Shown: positions 51,048 through 59,525 of the stretch, in pieces
How positions within the stretch are numbered: position 1 is the first letter of the stretch
Layout of the letters: each line of letters starts with the position of its first letter
NCBI RefSeq assembly: GCF_001698205.1
Contig: NZ_CP016591.1
Span: forward strand, 2,046,001 to 2,110,000
Direction of reading: 5' to 3'
DNA: 64,000 nucleotides
Source: Tsuneonella dongtanensis
GTDB taxonomy: Bacteria; Pseudomonadota; Alphaproteobacteria; Sphingomonadales; Sphingomonadaceae
The notes under the pieces: model-generated
Told to the model about the DNA's origin: nothing
Database searches by the model: none
What the model saw: the letters and a program-made list of their open reading frames with translations, nothing else
Program-made: the position numbers and the translations under genes

Positions 51048-54000
51048 ATGCCCGAGAACGACCTCCTCATCCCGCGCCGGCGGATCGAACTCGACGACCC
51101 GTCGGCCGTAGCCCCGCCGCCGCGCGCTGCGTTCGTCGAGCTGGGGCTCATTTCCAACTTCAGCTTCCTGCGCGGTGCATCCGACGCGGTCGACCTGGTA
51201 CTGACCGCCCATGCGCTCGGCTACGATGCGATCGGCATCGCAGATGCGAACTCGATGGCGGGCGTCGTGCGGGTGCACACCGAGGCGAAGACTCTCAAGA
51301 TGCGGCCCGTCATCGGCTGCCGGATCGAAACGGTCGAGGGGCTCGCCTTCCTCGCCTATCCCACCGACCGGGCCGCCTACGGCCGCCTGTGCAAATTGAT
51401 CAGCGCAGGCCGGATGCGCACGCTCGAAGGCGAATGGCAGGCCAAGGGCGCGTGCGACATCGACCTTGCGATGCTCGCGAAGCATGCCGAAGGGGTGCAG
51501 CTGATCCTCCTGCCGCCGGACGATCTGGGGGCCCGCTTCGTCATCCCGGCATGGGCAAGCAACGTGGTCACGCTCGGCGGCGAGCAGGCGCAGGAAGCGG
51601 TCGGCGGGGATTTCGCCCAGCTTATCGGACATCTGGTTGCGGGCCTTCCCACCCTCCGCCACCTCGCCGCGAGCTACCTCCACGTCGGCGACGATATCGC
51701 GCGCATCGACCGGCTCGATTCGCTGGCGAAGGACCATGGCCTGTCGCTGCTCGCGACCAACGACGTGCACTACCACACCCCCGAGCGGCGCCCGCTGCAG
51801 GACGTGATGGTGGCGATCCGGCACAAGACCACCGTGGCCGAAGCCGGACATCTGCTGTTCGGTAATGCCGAGCGGCACCTGAAGGGTCCTGCCGAGATGG
51901 CGGCGCTGTTCGATCGCTGGCCCCACGCCATCGCCGCGGCGCGCAGCGTGGCGGATGCCTGCGACTTCACGCTCGACGAGCTGCAGTACGAATATCCGCA
52001 GGAAATCTACCCCGACGGGATGACACCGCAGGCGTTCCTCGAAGGCGAGACGTGGAAAGGTGCCGAGTGGCGCTATCCGGGCGGCTTGCCGGATGCGGTC
52101 CGCGCGACCTTGCACCGCGAGCTGGCGCTCATCGGCAAGCTCGACCTTGCGCGCTATTTTCTCACGATCAAGGACATCGTCGATTACGCGCGCGGGGTCG
52201 ATCCGCCGATCCTGTGCCAGGGGCGCGGAAGTGCGGCGAACTCGGCGGTCTGTTATTGCCTCGGCATTACCAGCGTCGACCCGGCGAAGCACGCGCTGCT
52301 GTTCGACCGCTTCATCTCGGAAGAGCGCAAGGAGCCGCCCGACATCGATGTCGACTTCGAACACGAGCGGCGCGAGGAGGTGATCCAGCACATCTATCGC
52401 CAGTACGGTCGCCACCGCGCCGGGCTCTGCGCCACGGTGATCCACTACCGCCCGCGCATGGCCATCCGCGAGGTGGGCAAGGCGATGGGCCTGTCGGAGG
52501 ATGTAACCAGCGCGCTCGCCCGCACCGTGTGGGGCGGGTGGGGCAAGGAAATCGGCGACAAGCACGTCGAGGAGACGGGCATGGACGTGACCGATCCGCA
52601 CTTGCGGCGCGTCCTCAAACTGACCGAGCAAATGATTGGAATGCCGCGCCATTTGTCGCAACACGTCGGGGGATTCATCCTCACGGACGGGCCGCTGACC
52701 GAGACCGTGCCGATCGGCAACGGCGCGATGCCCGACCGCAGCTTCATCGAATGGGACAAGGACGACATCGAGGCGCTGGGCATCCTCAAGGTCGACGTGC
52801 TTGCGCTGGGGATGCTTACTTGCATCAGGAAATGCCTCGATCTCATTGAAAACACGCACGAACGCACGCTTACGCTGGCCACCGTCCCGCGCGAGGACCC
52901 CGAGACATACGCGATGCTCCGCAAGGGCGACTCGCTCGGCGTGTTCCAAGTCGAGAGCCGCGCGCAGATGAACATGCTGCCCCGCCTGCGTCCGCGCGAA
53001 TTCTACGACCTCGTGATCCAGGTCGCGATCGTGCGCCCCGGGCCGATCCAGGGGGACATGGTGCACCCCTACCTCAAGCGCCGCCGTGGGGCCGAACAGG
53101 TCGTGATCCCCGCGCCGAGCCCCGAGCACGGCCCGCCCGACGAGCTCTCCAGCATCCTCGAGCGTACGCTGGGGGTGCCGATCTTCCAGGAACAGGCGAT
53201 GAAGATCGCGCTCGACGCGGCCAAGTTCTCCTCGCTCGAGGCGAACCGGCTACGCAAGGCGATGGCGACTTTCCGCAGCCGCGGCATGGTCGACGAGCTG
53301 CAGGACATGATGGTCGAGCGGATGGTCGAGCGCGGTTACGATCGCGAGTTCGCCCAGCGCTGCTTCAACCAGATCCGCGGCTTCGGCGAATACGGCTTTC
53401 CGGAGAGCCACGCGGCCAGCTTCGCGCACCTCGTCTACGTATCCAGCTGGCTCAAGTGCCACTTCCCGGCCGCGTTCGGCTGCGCCTTGCTCAACTCGCA
53501 GCCGATGGGTTTCTACGCCCCGGCGCAGATCGTGCGTGACGCCGTGGAACATGGCGTCACGGTGCTGCCCGCCGACGTCAACGCGTCGGAATGGGATTGC
53601 ACGCTCGAAGTCGTGGGCCAAGTGGAAGCAGGGCGGCGCGACAGCACCAGTCTGGACCGGGGCCGCCTCGACCGGCATATCGCCCTGCGCCTCGGTCTCA
53701 GGCAAGTCGATGGATTGCCCGAGCACGTCGCCGCCCGGCTGCTGGCCGAACGGGCCGAGCGCGGATCATTCGCTGACGTCACGGCGCTGCGCGACCGTGC
53801 GGGCATTTCGCCCGCCCACATCGAGCGGCTCGCCAGCGCCGACGCCTTCCAGTCGATCCATCTCCCTCGGCGCCAGGCATTGTGGGACGCGCGCAGCCTG
53901 ATCGGAGGGCCCGACCTGCCGCTGTTCGCTTTTGCCGAGGCGAGGGACGAAGGCGGCGAGGCCGTGCCCACCGCGCTCCCCCGCATGCCGCTCTCCGAAG

Positions 54001-54623
54001 AGGTCGTCGCCGATTACCAGACCACCCGCCTCAGCCTGAAGGCGCACCCGATGGCGTTCCTGCGCGCTTCACTGGCCGAGCGCGGCTTCGTGCGCGCCTG
54101 CGACCTGCGTGCGCGCAAGTTCCGCAGCATGGTGCAGGTCGCCGGCGTCGTACTCATCCGCCAGCGGCCGGGCAGCGCCAAGGGCGTATGCTTCATCACG
54201 CTGGAGGACGAGACCGGGGTCATCAACCTTGTCGTCTGGCCCGACCTCAAGGAAAAGCAGCGCAAGGTGGTGATGGGATCGCGGCTGATGGAGGTGCGCG
54301 GCCGGGTCGAATACGACGACGAGGTGATCCATGTGATCGCCCACCACATGACCGACGCGACGCACGAACTCCACCGCCTCAGCGACGACCTCATCAAGAC
54401 GCCGATCGCCCGCGCCGACCACTGCAACAACCCGTTGCCTGCGCGCTGGGGCCCGAAAGACGATCTGCGCGAGGGTGCGGACGATCCGCACCAGACCCAG
54501 GCAGTCGAGCCGTGGGAGCCGCCACCCCCCAACAATCGCGAATGCGGGTTCCATGGCCATCCACGCGACGCGCGCATCGTCCCGAAGCTGTTGCCGCTCC
54601 CCCCGAGCCGAGACTTCCACTGA
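51048..54623 (+). CDS. dnaE2: Error-prone DNA polymerase III alpha subunit DnaE2 (ImuC)
   Basis: SOS translesion polymerase of the C family. The 1191 residues begin with a PHP domain (FVELGLISNFSFLRGASDAVDLV) in which the usual HxH metal ligands are absent, so proofreading-type activity is unlikely. The catalytic palm has PPDIDVDFEHERREEVI with Asp432 and Asp434, and GILKVDVLALGMLT. RGMVDELQDMM and the fingers follow, then an OB domain (VQVAGVVLIRQRPGSAKGVCFITLEDETGVINLVVW). Disordered C-terminal tail. It is the third gene of the LexA-controlled operon, not adjacent to imuAB as in most genomes. Start ATG 51048 is 2 bases after the udgX stop. Confidence 0.96.
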   Translation: MPENDLLIPRRRIELDDPSAVAPPPRAAFVELGLISNFSFLRGASDAVDLVLTAHALGYDAIGIADANSMAGVVRVHTEAKTLKMRPVIGCRIETVEGLAFLAYPTDRAAYGRLCKLISAGRMRTLEGEWQAKGACDIDLAMLAKHAEGVQLILLPPDDLGARFVIPAWASNVVTLGGEQAQEAVGGDFAQLIGHLVAGLPTLRHLAASYLHVGDDIARIDRLDSLAKDHGLSLLATNDVHYHTPERRPLQDVMVAIRHKTTVAEAGHLLFGNAERHLKGPAEMAALFDRWPHAIAAARSVADACDFTLDELQYEYPQEIYPDGMTPQAFLEGETWKGAEWRYPGGLPDAVRATLHRELALIGKLDLARYFLTIKDIVDYARGVDPPILCQGRGSAANSAVCYCLGITSVDPAKHALLFDRFISEERKEPPDIDVDFEHERREEVIQHIYRQYGRHRAGLCATVIHYRPRMAIREVGKAMGLSEDVTSALARTVWGGWGKEIGDKHVEETGMDVTDPHLRRVLKLTEQMIGMPRHLSQHVGGFILTDGPLTETVPIGNGAMPDRSFIEWDKDDIEALGILKVDVLALGMLTCIRKCLDLIENTHERTLTLATVPREDPETYAMLRKGDSLGVFQVESRAQMNMLPRLRPREFYDLVIQVAIVRPGPIQGDMVHPYLKRRRGAEQVVIPAPSPEHGPPDELSSILERTLGVPIFQEQAMKIALDAAKFSSLEANRLRKAMATFRSRGMVDELQDMMVERMVERGYDREFAQRCFNQIRGFGEYGFPESHAASFAHLVYVSSWLKCHFPAAFGCALLNSQPMGFYAPAQIVRDAVEHGVTVLPADVNASEWDCTLEVVGQVEAGRRDSTSLDRGRLDRHIALRLGLRQVDGLPEHVAARLLAERAERGSFADVTALRDRAGISPAHIERLASADAFQSIHLPRRQALWDARSLIGGPDLPLFAFAEARDEGGEAVPTALPRMPLSEEVVADYQTTRLSLKAHPMAFLRASLAERGFVRACDLRARKFRSMVQVAGVVLIRQRPGSAKGVCFITLEDETGVINLVVWPDLKEKQRKVVMGSRLMEVRGRVEYDDEVIHVIAHHMTDATHELHRLSDDLIKTPIARADHCNNPLPARWGPKDDLREGADDPHQTQAVEPWEPPPPNNRECGFHGHPRDARIVPKLLPLPPSRDFH

Positions 54624-54692
54624 ATCGTCCCGATCCGGGTCGGCAGGCAATCGCCGCATTCCCCGACTCGCCCGCCGGTGTAGAGTGCGGCC

Positions 54693-55109
54693 ATGCGCAC
54701 CGCCGCCGCCCTGTCGATCGCCGTTTCCGTCGCTGGCACGGGAGCGATGGCCTACGATCCGATCGTCATCGCACGCGGATGGGAGCGCGTCGACGCTTTC
54801 GACGATGGCGCATGCTCGGGGGAGATCGGCACCAATGGCCGCTTCTACGTGATCTCGGCCGCCGGATTCGAACCCGGCGAACGGACCTTCCTGACCATCA
54901 CCAACGGGGACATGCGTCCGATCGAACGCCCCGTCCGCGCCGATGGCCGGGGCGAATGGCACGATTACTACATCCCGTTTCGCTACAACCGCGGCGAGGG
55001 CGGAGACGTGACCGTGACCGTGTCGGGCGAAAGCTGCGTTGTGCCCTTGGGCTTCACCTGGAGCCGCGCAAAGGGATGGGAAGTTCCGCCACCGCTGGTC
55101 CCGCGCTGA
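54693..55109 (+). CDS. Secreted protein of unknown function
   Basis: A 138-residue protein with a signal peptide (MRTAAALSIAVSVAGTGAMA). The mature part is predicted all-beta: ARGWERVDAFDDGACSGEIGTNGRFYVISAAGFEPGERTFLTITNGDM, then GEWHDYYIPFRYNRGEGGDVTVTVSGESCVVPLGFTW. The two Cys may be bridged. It looks like a small immunoglobulin- or CARDB-like periplasmic domain; no family is recognised. It follows dnaE2 by 69 bases, but nothing ties it to the SOS operon. Confidence 0.75.
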   Translation: MRTAAALSIAVSVAGTGAMAYDPIVIARGWERVDAFDDGACSGEIGTNGRFYVISAAGFEPGERTFLTITNGDMRPIERPVRADGRGEWHDYYIPFRYNRGEGGDVTVTVSGESCVVPLGFTWSRAKGWEVPPPLVPR

Positions 55110-55147
55110 CAGTTCCCGAATCGCCGCCAGACCTCTAGCGGCGGGGA

Positions 55148-55771
55148 GTGGTCGATCCGGAACGTCTTGCCGCCTTCGCGCTGATGACCGCCGCGACGAG
55201 CGTCGTCCCCGGCGTGTCGATGCTGTTCGTGATGGGGCAGACCATACGGATCGGGTGGCGCAGCGGGGCTGCGGCGCTCACAGGGTTGCAGATCGGCTAC
55301 ATCGGCTGGTGGCTTCTCGCAGCGGTAGGCCTCGGCACGCTTGCGACGGCGTTCCCTGCCGCCTTTGCGGCCTTGGCGGTCGGCGGCGCGCTGTACCTGG
55401 CATGGCTCGGCGTGAAGGCCATCCGCCACGGTGGACGGGCAGGGCCTTCCATCGAGGCCGGAAAAGGTTCGCTTCACGCCTTGCGTGACGGCATCCTGGT
55501 TGCGCTCGGCAACCCCAAATCCCTGATCTACATCGTCGCGCTGCTTCCACCGTTCGTTGACACGAAGCAATCGATCGGCCCCCAACTCGTCGTCATGGCG
55601 GTAGCCGCCCTTTTCATCGACGTGATCGTGGGAGCCATCTATATCGCCGCCGGCCAAGGCCTGACCGCTGCGATGAGCGATCCGCAAACCCGGCGACGCC
55701 TGGATATCGCCATCGGGCTGCTCTTCCTCGCTATCGCGCTCGGCATTCTGGCGGAAATGGCACTTCGATGA
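55148..55771 (+). CDS. LysE/RhtB family exporter
   Basis: A 207-residue inner-membrane exporter with six helices, of the LysE type exporting amino acids or homoserine-like compounds. The N-terminus MTAATSVVPGVSMLFVMGQTIRIGWRSG and the conserved GGALYLAWLGVKAIRHG, ALGNPKSLIYIVALLPPFVD blocks are typical. Start is GTG 55148 just after GGCGGGGA; no ATG fits before helix 1. It overlaps the extensin-like gene by four bases, suggesting co-transcription. Confidence 0.87.
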   Translation: MVDPERLAAFALMTAATSVVPGVSMLFVMGQTIRIGWRSGAAALTGLQIGYIGWWLLAAVGLGTLATAFPAAFAALAVGGALYLAWLGVKAIRHGGRAGPSIEAGKGSLHALRDGILVALGNPKSLIYIVALLPPFVDTKQSIGPQLVVMAVAALFIDVIVGAIYIAAGQGLTAAMSDPQTRRRLDIAIGLLFLAIALGILAEMALR

Positions 55772-56508
55772 AGTGGAGCGCCATCTTGAAGCGCCTGCGA
55801 GGCGCGCGCCTGTCGCGCATCGACCATCTCGCGTTTTCGGCGCTCCTTCTCGCCGCGTTGGTGCTTGCGGCCAAGGGGTGGCTCGACGCGCACCCCCAGC
55901 ACAATCCCTGGGCGCCGCTCGACCTGCGCGATCCGCCGGGCTGGGCGACCCAAGCAAAGATCGCAGCCATGCGCAGCGACGCAGCGATTTGTCGCGGCGT
56001 TCTTGAACGCAGCGAGATCGCATTCGAGACGCTCGATCCGGCGGGCGAGGGCGCGTGCGCCCGAACCGACCGCACTTTGCTGAGCCAGGCCCCCTTGCGC
56101 CCGAACGTACCGCCGACGACCTGTGCTGTGGCCGCTGGCGTGGAGATCTGGCTGCGCGATGCCGTCCGACCCGCGGCGCAGGAGGAGCTCGGTGCCCCCC
56201 TCGCGAGCATTGAGCATTACGGCGCCTATTCGTGTCGTCGGATGTACAGCCGAGACGACGCGCCCTGGAGCGAGCATGCGACCGGCAACGCGATCGATGT
56301 CGCTGCCTTCGTGCTTGAAGACGGAAGGCGGATCACCGTCCTGCGCGACTGGGACGGCGACGACGCGGAAGCGCGTTTCCTGAGGCGTGTGCGCGATGGT
56401 GCCTGCGGCCCGTTCGGAACCGTCCTCGGCCCCGAATACAACGCGGCCCATCGCGACCACTTCCACTTCGACCAGGCGGCACGCGGCCTGGGCGGCGTTT
56501 GCCGCTAG
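55768..56508 (+). CDS. Extensin-like C-terminal domain protein
   Basis: A 246-residue protein with one N-terminal membrane helix (HLAFSALLLAALVLAAKGWL) and an extensin-like C domain. The mature part has Cys pairs (AICRGVL, GACARTD, YSCRRMY) and the His/Asp motifs SEHATGNAIDVAAF and HRDHFHFD. These resemble the zinc ligands of the VanY/M15-type peptidases. That would suggest a periplasmic cell-wall hydrolase, but the family is uncharacterised. ATG 55768 overlaps the LysE-type gene stop by four bases. Confidence 0.85.
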   Translation: MKWSAILKRLRGARLSRIDHLAFSALLLAALVLAAKGWLDAHPQHNPWAPLDLRDPPGWATQAKIAAMRSDAAICRGVLERSEIAFETLDPAGEGACARTDRTLLSQAPLRPNVPPTTCAVAAGVEIWLRDAVRPAAQEELGAPLASIEHYGAYSCRRMYSRDDAPWSEHATGNAIDVAAFVLEDGRRITVLRDWDGDDAEARFLRRVRDGACGPFGTVLGPEYNAAHRDHFHFDQAARGLGGVCR

Positions 56509-57074
56509 CGAAGCGCGGTTTCCACGATTACCCACGCACCGATGGCCAGGAACAGGATTGCAGCGATGCCGCGCACCACGCCAAGCGGCACTCTCTCGAC
56601 GATACGGTTGCCTAGATAAACCGCAGGAACGTTCGCCAGGAGCATTCCGAGAGTGGTGCCGGCCGTAACGAGCCAGACGTCGCGGAACTGCGCGCCGAGC
56701 GCGATGGTCGCGATCTGCGTCTTGTCGCCGATCTCGACCACGAAGAACGCGACCAATGTGGTGAGAAAGGCCCCGAAACCCGATGGACCGGCGCCCTCGT
56801 CGTCATCCAGCTTGTCGGGCACAAGTGTCCACGCTGCCATGAGGATGAAGCTTACGCCGATCGCGTAACGAAACCAGCGCCCGTCAAGGAGCCCGGCGAT
56901 CGATTGTCCCAGGAAGGCTGCGATGGCGTGATTGGCCAGCGTGGCGAACAGGATTCCGAGAACGATCGGCACCGGCTTGCGAAACCGTGTCGCGAGTACG
57001 ATCGCGAGCAACATGGTCTTGTCGCCGATCTCTGCGAGCGCAACGACTGCGACCGAGGTTATGATGGCTTCCAT
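56505..57074 (-). CDS. GDT1/TMEM165 (UPF0016) family manganese exporter
   Basis: A 189-residue membrane protein with six helices in two repeats, each carrying the family motif E-x-G-D-K-T (LAEIGDKTM near residue 14 and VVEIGDKTQ near residue 120). Bacterial members export Mn2+ (MneA/MntX type). The start ATG 57074 is chosen because upstream sequence is the riboswitch leader; the frame open to 57227 would cover the leader. A yybP-ykoY manganese riboswitch lies directly before it, which supports the role: high Mn turns the exporter on. Its stop overlaps the extensin-like gene end by four bases on the other strand. Confidence 0.92.
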   Translation of the reverse strand: MEAIITSVAVVALAEIGDKTMLLAIVLATRFRKPVPIVLGILFATLANHAIAAFLGQSIAGLLDGRWFRYAIGVSFILMAAWTLVPDKLDDDEGAGPSGFGAFLTTLVAFFVVEIGDKTQIATIALGAQFRDVWLVTAGTTLGMLLANVPAVYLGNRIVERVPLGVVRGIAAILFLAIGAWVIVETALR

Positions 57075-57151
57075 TGGAATATCTCCGGGCCGGACCGACG
57101 AGACTGCAACGACACCCGCCTCCCGTCCGGCCGGACGAAAGCGGGTGCCAT

Positions 57152-57252
57152 TGGTCTCGCCCAAGCGACCTGATCGCTCCCCCGCGCCACGGCCTCTCGA
57201 CCGAGTATGTTGACACGAAGATACCACCCTAAGGCGGTGGGCTACTCCCCAG
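57152..57252 (-). promoter_or_regulatory. yybP-ykoY manganese riboswitch
   Basis: On the complement the leader has the aptamer landmarks in order: CTGGGGAGTAGC, a hairpin arm (ACCGCC/GGGTGG), the loop segment GTCAACATACTC, a GC-rich arm, and the closing GGGCGAGACCA. The first and last segments (GGGGAGTAG and GGCGAGACC) are the two L1/L3 sides that bind Mn2+. It is followed by a hairpin (57113-57147, CACCCGC/GCGGGTG with an inner GTCCGG palindrome) before the ribosome site GGAG, probably the expression platform. The downstream gene is a Mn exporter of the GDT1 family. Confidence 0.9.
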
Positions 57253-57306
57253 ATGACGGCCGACAGCTAGCAATACGGGAGACGGAACGCAAACCCGCCC
57301 GTGGTC

Positions 57307-57999
57307 CTATCCCTCGAGCGAGTAACCCGCTGAGCGCACGGTGCGCACCGGGTCCTTCGCACCGTCAACGGATATGGCTTGCCGCAGCCGACGGATGTGC
57401 ACATCGACCGTGCGCAGTTCGATCTCGCTCTCGGTGCCCCAAACCCCATCAAGAAGCTGGCTGCGGCTGAACACGCGGCCCGGACTTTCCATCAGGAACT
57501 TGAGCAGGCGATATTCGGTAGGACCGAGATGAAGCGGCTGCCCGCGACGTGCAACGCGGTGCGCGACCGGGTCGAGCGACAAATCGCCGACCGTTATGCT
57601 TTCGCCTGCCAGCGCGGGGCGGATGCGGCGCAGGACGGCCGCGACGCGCGCCAGAAGTTCGCGCGGAGAGAATGGTTTTGTCAGGTAGTCGTCCGCTCCG
57701 GTCTCCAGGCCGCGGATCTTGTCGTCCTCGCCTTCGCGCGCGGTCAGCATGATTATCGGCACATGCGCGGTCGACTTGTCGCGGCGCAGTCGGCGGCAAA
57801 CCTCGATCCCGCTGGTGCCTTCGATCATCCAGTCGAGGATGATCAGGTCGGGTGTGTCCTCGGCCGCGAGGAGCAGCGCCTCGTCACCATCGGGCGTTGA
57901 GCGAACCGAATATCCTTCGTTCGAGAACCGATACTCGAGAAGCTCGGCGAGCGCGGGGTCGTCTTCGACCAGGAGAAGCTTGGCGGCGGTCATCGGCAA
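57307..57999 (-). CDS. phoB: Phosphate regulon response regulator PhoB
   Basis: OmpR-type DNA-binding regulator of phosphate starvation genes. The 230 residues have a receiver domain with VEDDPALAEL and phospho-acceptor Asp56 in LIILDWMIEG, Thr in LTARE and Lys in LTKPFSP. The C-terminal winged helix (LDPVAHRVARRGQPLHLGPTEYRLLKFLMESPG, RTVDVHIRRLRQAI) binds Pho boxes. The first codon is ATG 57999, with a second ATG two codons later. It is the last gene of the pst-pho operon, 58 bases after phoU. Confidence 0.96.
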   Translation of the reverse strand: MPMTAAKLLLVEDDPALAELLEYRFSNEGYSVRSTPDGDEALLLAAEDTPDLIILDWMIEGTSGIEVCRRLRRDKSTAHVPIIMLTAREGEDDKIRGLETGADDYLTKPFSPRELLARVAAVLRRIRPALAGESITVGDLSLDPVAHRVARRGQPLHLGPTEYRLLKFLMESPGRVFSRSQLLDGVWGTESEIELRTVDVHIRRLRQAISVDGAKDPVRTVRSAGYSLEG

Positions 58000-58057
58000 T
58001 CACCCGACACCAGAATTGTTACACCTTCACGACGATCCTGTGTCGCGCTCCGCACCG

Positions 58058-58723
58058 TCAGAAGTCGGAGTCGACCGGGTAGGCGCCAGTCGCGGCATAG
58101 TGAACCATTTCGGCCACGTTGGTCGCATGGTCGCCGATCCGCTCAATGTTGCGCGCGACGAACAGCAACTGGGCGGCCGAGCTGATCGTCGAGGGGTTCT
58201 CGACCATGTGACTGACGAGGTTGCGGAAGAGAGATTCGTAAAAGTTGTCGACCTTCTCGTCCGTCAGGATGACCTCGCGCGCGAGGACCGCGTCGCGGGC
58301 GGCATAGGCCGTCATGGCATCGTGGACCATCTCGGCGGCGATCTCTCCCATCGCAGGGACGAGCGTGAGCGGGCCGAATTTCTTGCGATCCTCAATCTGC
58401 CGCCCAGCCTTGGCGATCGCTTTGGAATAATCGCCGATCCGCTCGACTACGCCGGCGATCTTCAACGCCGCGATGACTTCGCGCAAGTCGTCAGCCATCG
58501 GCGCGCGCAGCGCGATGATGCGAACGGCCAGCTTGTCGACCTCGCTTTCCAGCGCATCGAGCTTCTTGTCGTCGGCGATGACCTGCTCGGCAAGCGCGTC
58601 GTCGCCCTTGACCAGCGCATCCATCGCGTTCTGCACCGCGACCTCGGCCATGCCGCCCATCTGGGCGATCAATCCGCGCAGCTTGGTGATGTCCTCGTCG
58701 AAGGCCTTGACGGTGTGTTCCAT
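58058..58723 (-). CDS. phoU: Phosphate signalling protein PhoU
   Basis: Negative regulator that connects the Pst transporter with PhoR. The 221-residue all-helical protein has two repeats of the PhoU three-helix bundle, each with acidic metal motifs: VIADDKKLDALESEVDKLAVRIIALRAP and VILTDEKVDNFYESLFRNLVSHM. VVERIGDYSKAIA and NIERIGDHATNVAEMVHY are the family RIGDxxxNxxE patterns. ATG 58723 is chosen as the family start (MEHTVKAFDEDI); the longer frame overlaps pstB. It follows pstB by 13 bases. Confidence 0.96.
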   Translation of the reverse strand: MEHTVKAFDEDITKLRGLIAQMGGMAEVAVQNAMDALVKGDDALAEQVIADDKKLDALESEVDKLAVRIIALRAPMADDLREVIAALKIAGVVERIGDYSKAIAKAGRQIEDRKKFGPLTLVPAMGEIAAEMVHDAMTAYAARDAVLAREVILTDEKVDNFYESLFRNLVSHMVENPSTISSAAQLLFVARNIERIGDHATNVAEMVHYAATGAYPVDSDF

Positions 58724-58736
58724 GCTTTTCCGTGTC

Positions 58737-59525
58737 CTAGCCGTAGCGGCCCGTGATGTAGTCCTTGGTCCGTTCCTCGAGCGGATTGGTGAATATGTCG
58801 GACGTGCGACCATACTCTACCATGTTACCGAGGTGAAAGAACGCAGTGCGCTGGCTGACCCGCGCGGCCTGCTGCATCGAATGCGTGACGATGACGATCG
58901 CGTAATTGCCGCGCAGTTCGTCGATCAGCTCCTCGATCTTGGCGGTCGCGATGGGGTCGAGCGCCGAACACGGCTCGTCCATCAGGATCACCTCGGGATC
59001 GACGGCGATGGCGCGGGCGATGCAGAGACGCTGCTGCTGGCCGCCAGACAGCGCGGTACCGCTGTCGGTCAGCCGGTCCTTGACCTCGTTCCACAACCCT
59101 GCGCGCTTAAGCGAGCGTTCGACGATCGCGTCGAGCTCGGCCTTGCCTTCGGCCAGGCCGTGGATGCGCGGGCCGTAGGCGATGTTCTCGTAGATCGTTT
59201 TCGGGAAGGGGTTGGGCTTTTGAAATACCATGCCGACCCGTGCGCGAAGCTGCACGACGTCCATCCCTGACGTGTAGATGTCCTCACCATCGAGCTCGAT
59301 CGTGCCCTCGACGCGAGCCGACGGGATGGTGTCGTTCATGCGGTTGAGCGCGCGCAGGAAGGTCGACTTGCCGCAGCCCGACGGACCGATGAAAGCGGTG
59401 ACATACTTCGACGGAATGTCGATCGACACCTCGTCTATCGCCTTCTTCGCGCCGTAGAACACCGACACGTCGCGCGCGCGGATCTTGGCGTCGGTCACCT
59501 CGAGGTTGGGATGGACTACGGTCAC
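58737..59525 (-). CDS. pstB: Phosphate ABC transporter ATP-binding protein PstB
   Basis: ATPase of the high-affinity phosphate importer. The 262 residues include Walker [10 protein letters not shown] (about 45), the phosphate-family [14 protein letters not shown], the signature [16 protein letters not shown] and Walker [16 protein letters not shown], then the His switch in [15 protein letters not shown]. Start GTG 59525, with a four-base GTGA overlap with the pstA stop, indicating coupling. The first 15 residues before the conserved core are also found in alphaproteobacterial homologues. Confidence 0.96.
   Translation of the reverse strand: MTVVHPNLEVTDAKIRARDVSVFYGAKKAIDEVSIDIPSKYVTAFIGPSGCGKSTFLRALNRMNDTIPSARVEGTIELDGEDIYTSGMDVVQLRARVGMVFQKPNPFPKTIYENIAYGPRIHGLAEGKAELDAIVERSLKRAGLWNEVKDRLTDSGTALSGGQQQRLCIARAIAVDPEVILMDEPCSALDPIATAKIEELIDELRGNYAIVIVTHSMQQAARVSQRTAFFHLGNMVEYGRTSDIFTNPLEERTKDYITGRYG

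Noticed and set aside
50928-53129. Open frame of 733 codons opposite dnaE2 and the udgX end
   Set aside because: Antisense shadow without recognisable domain.
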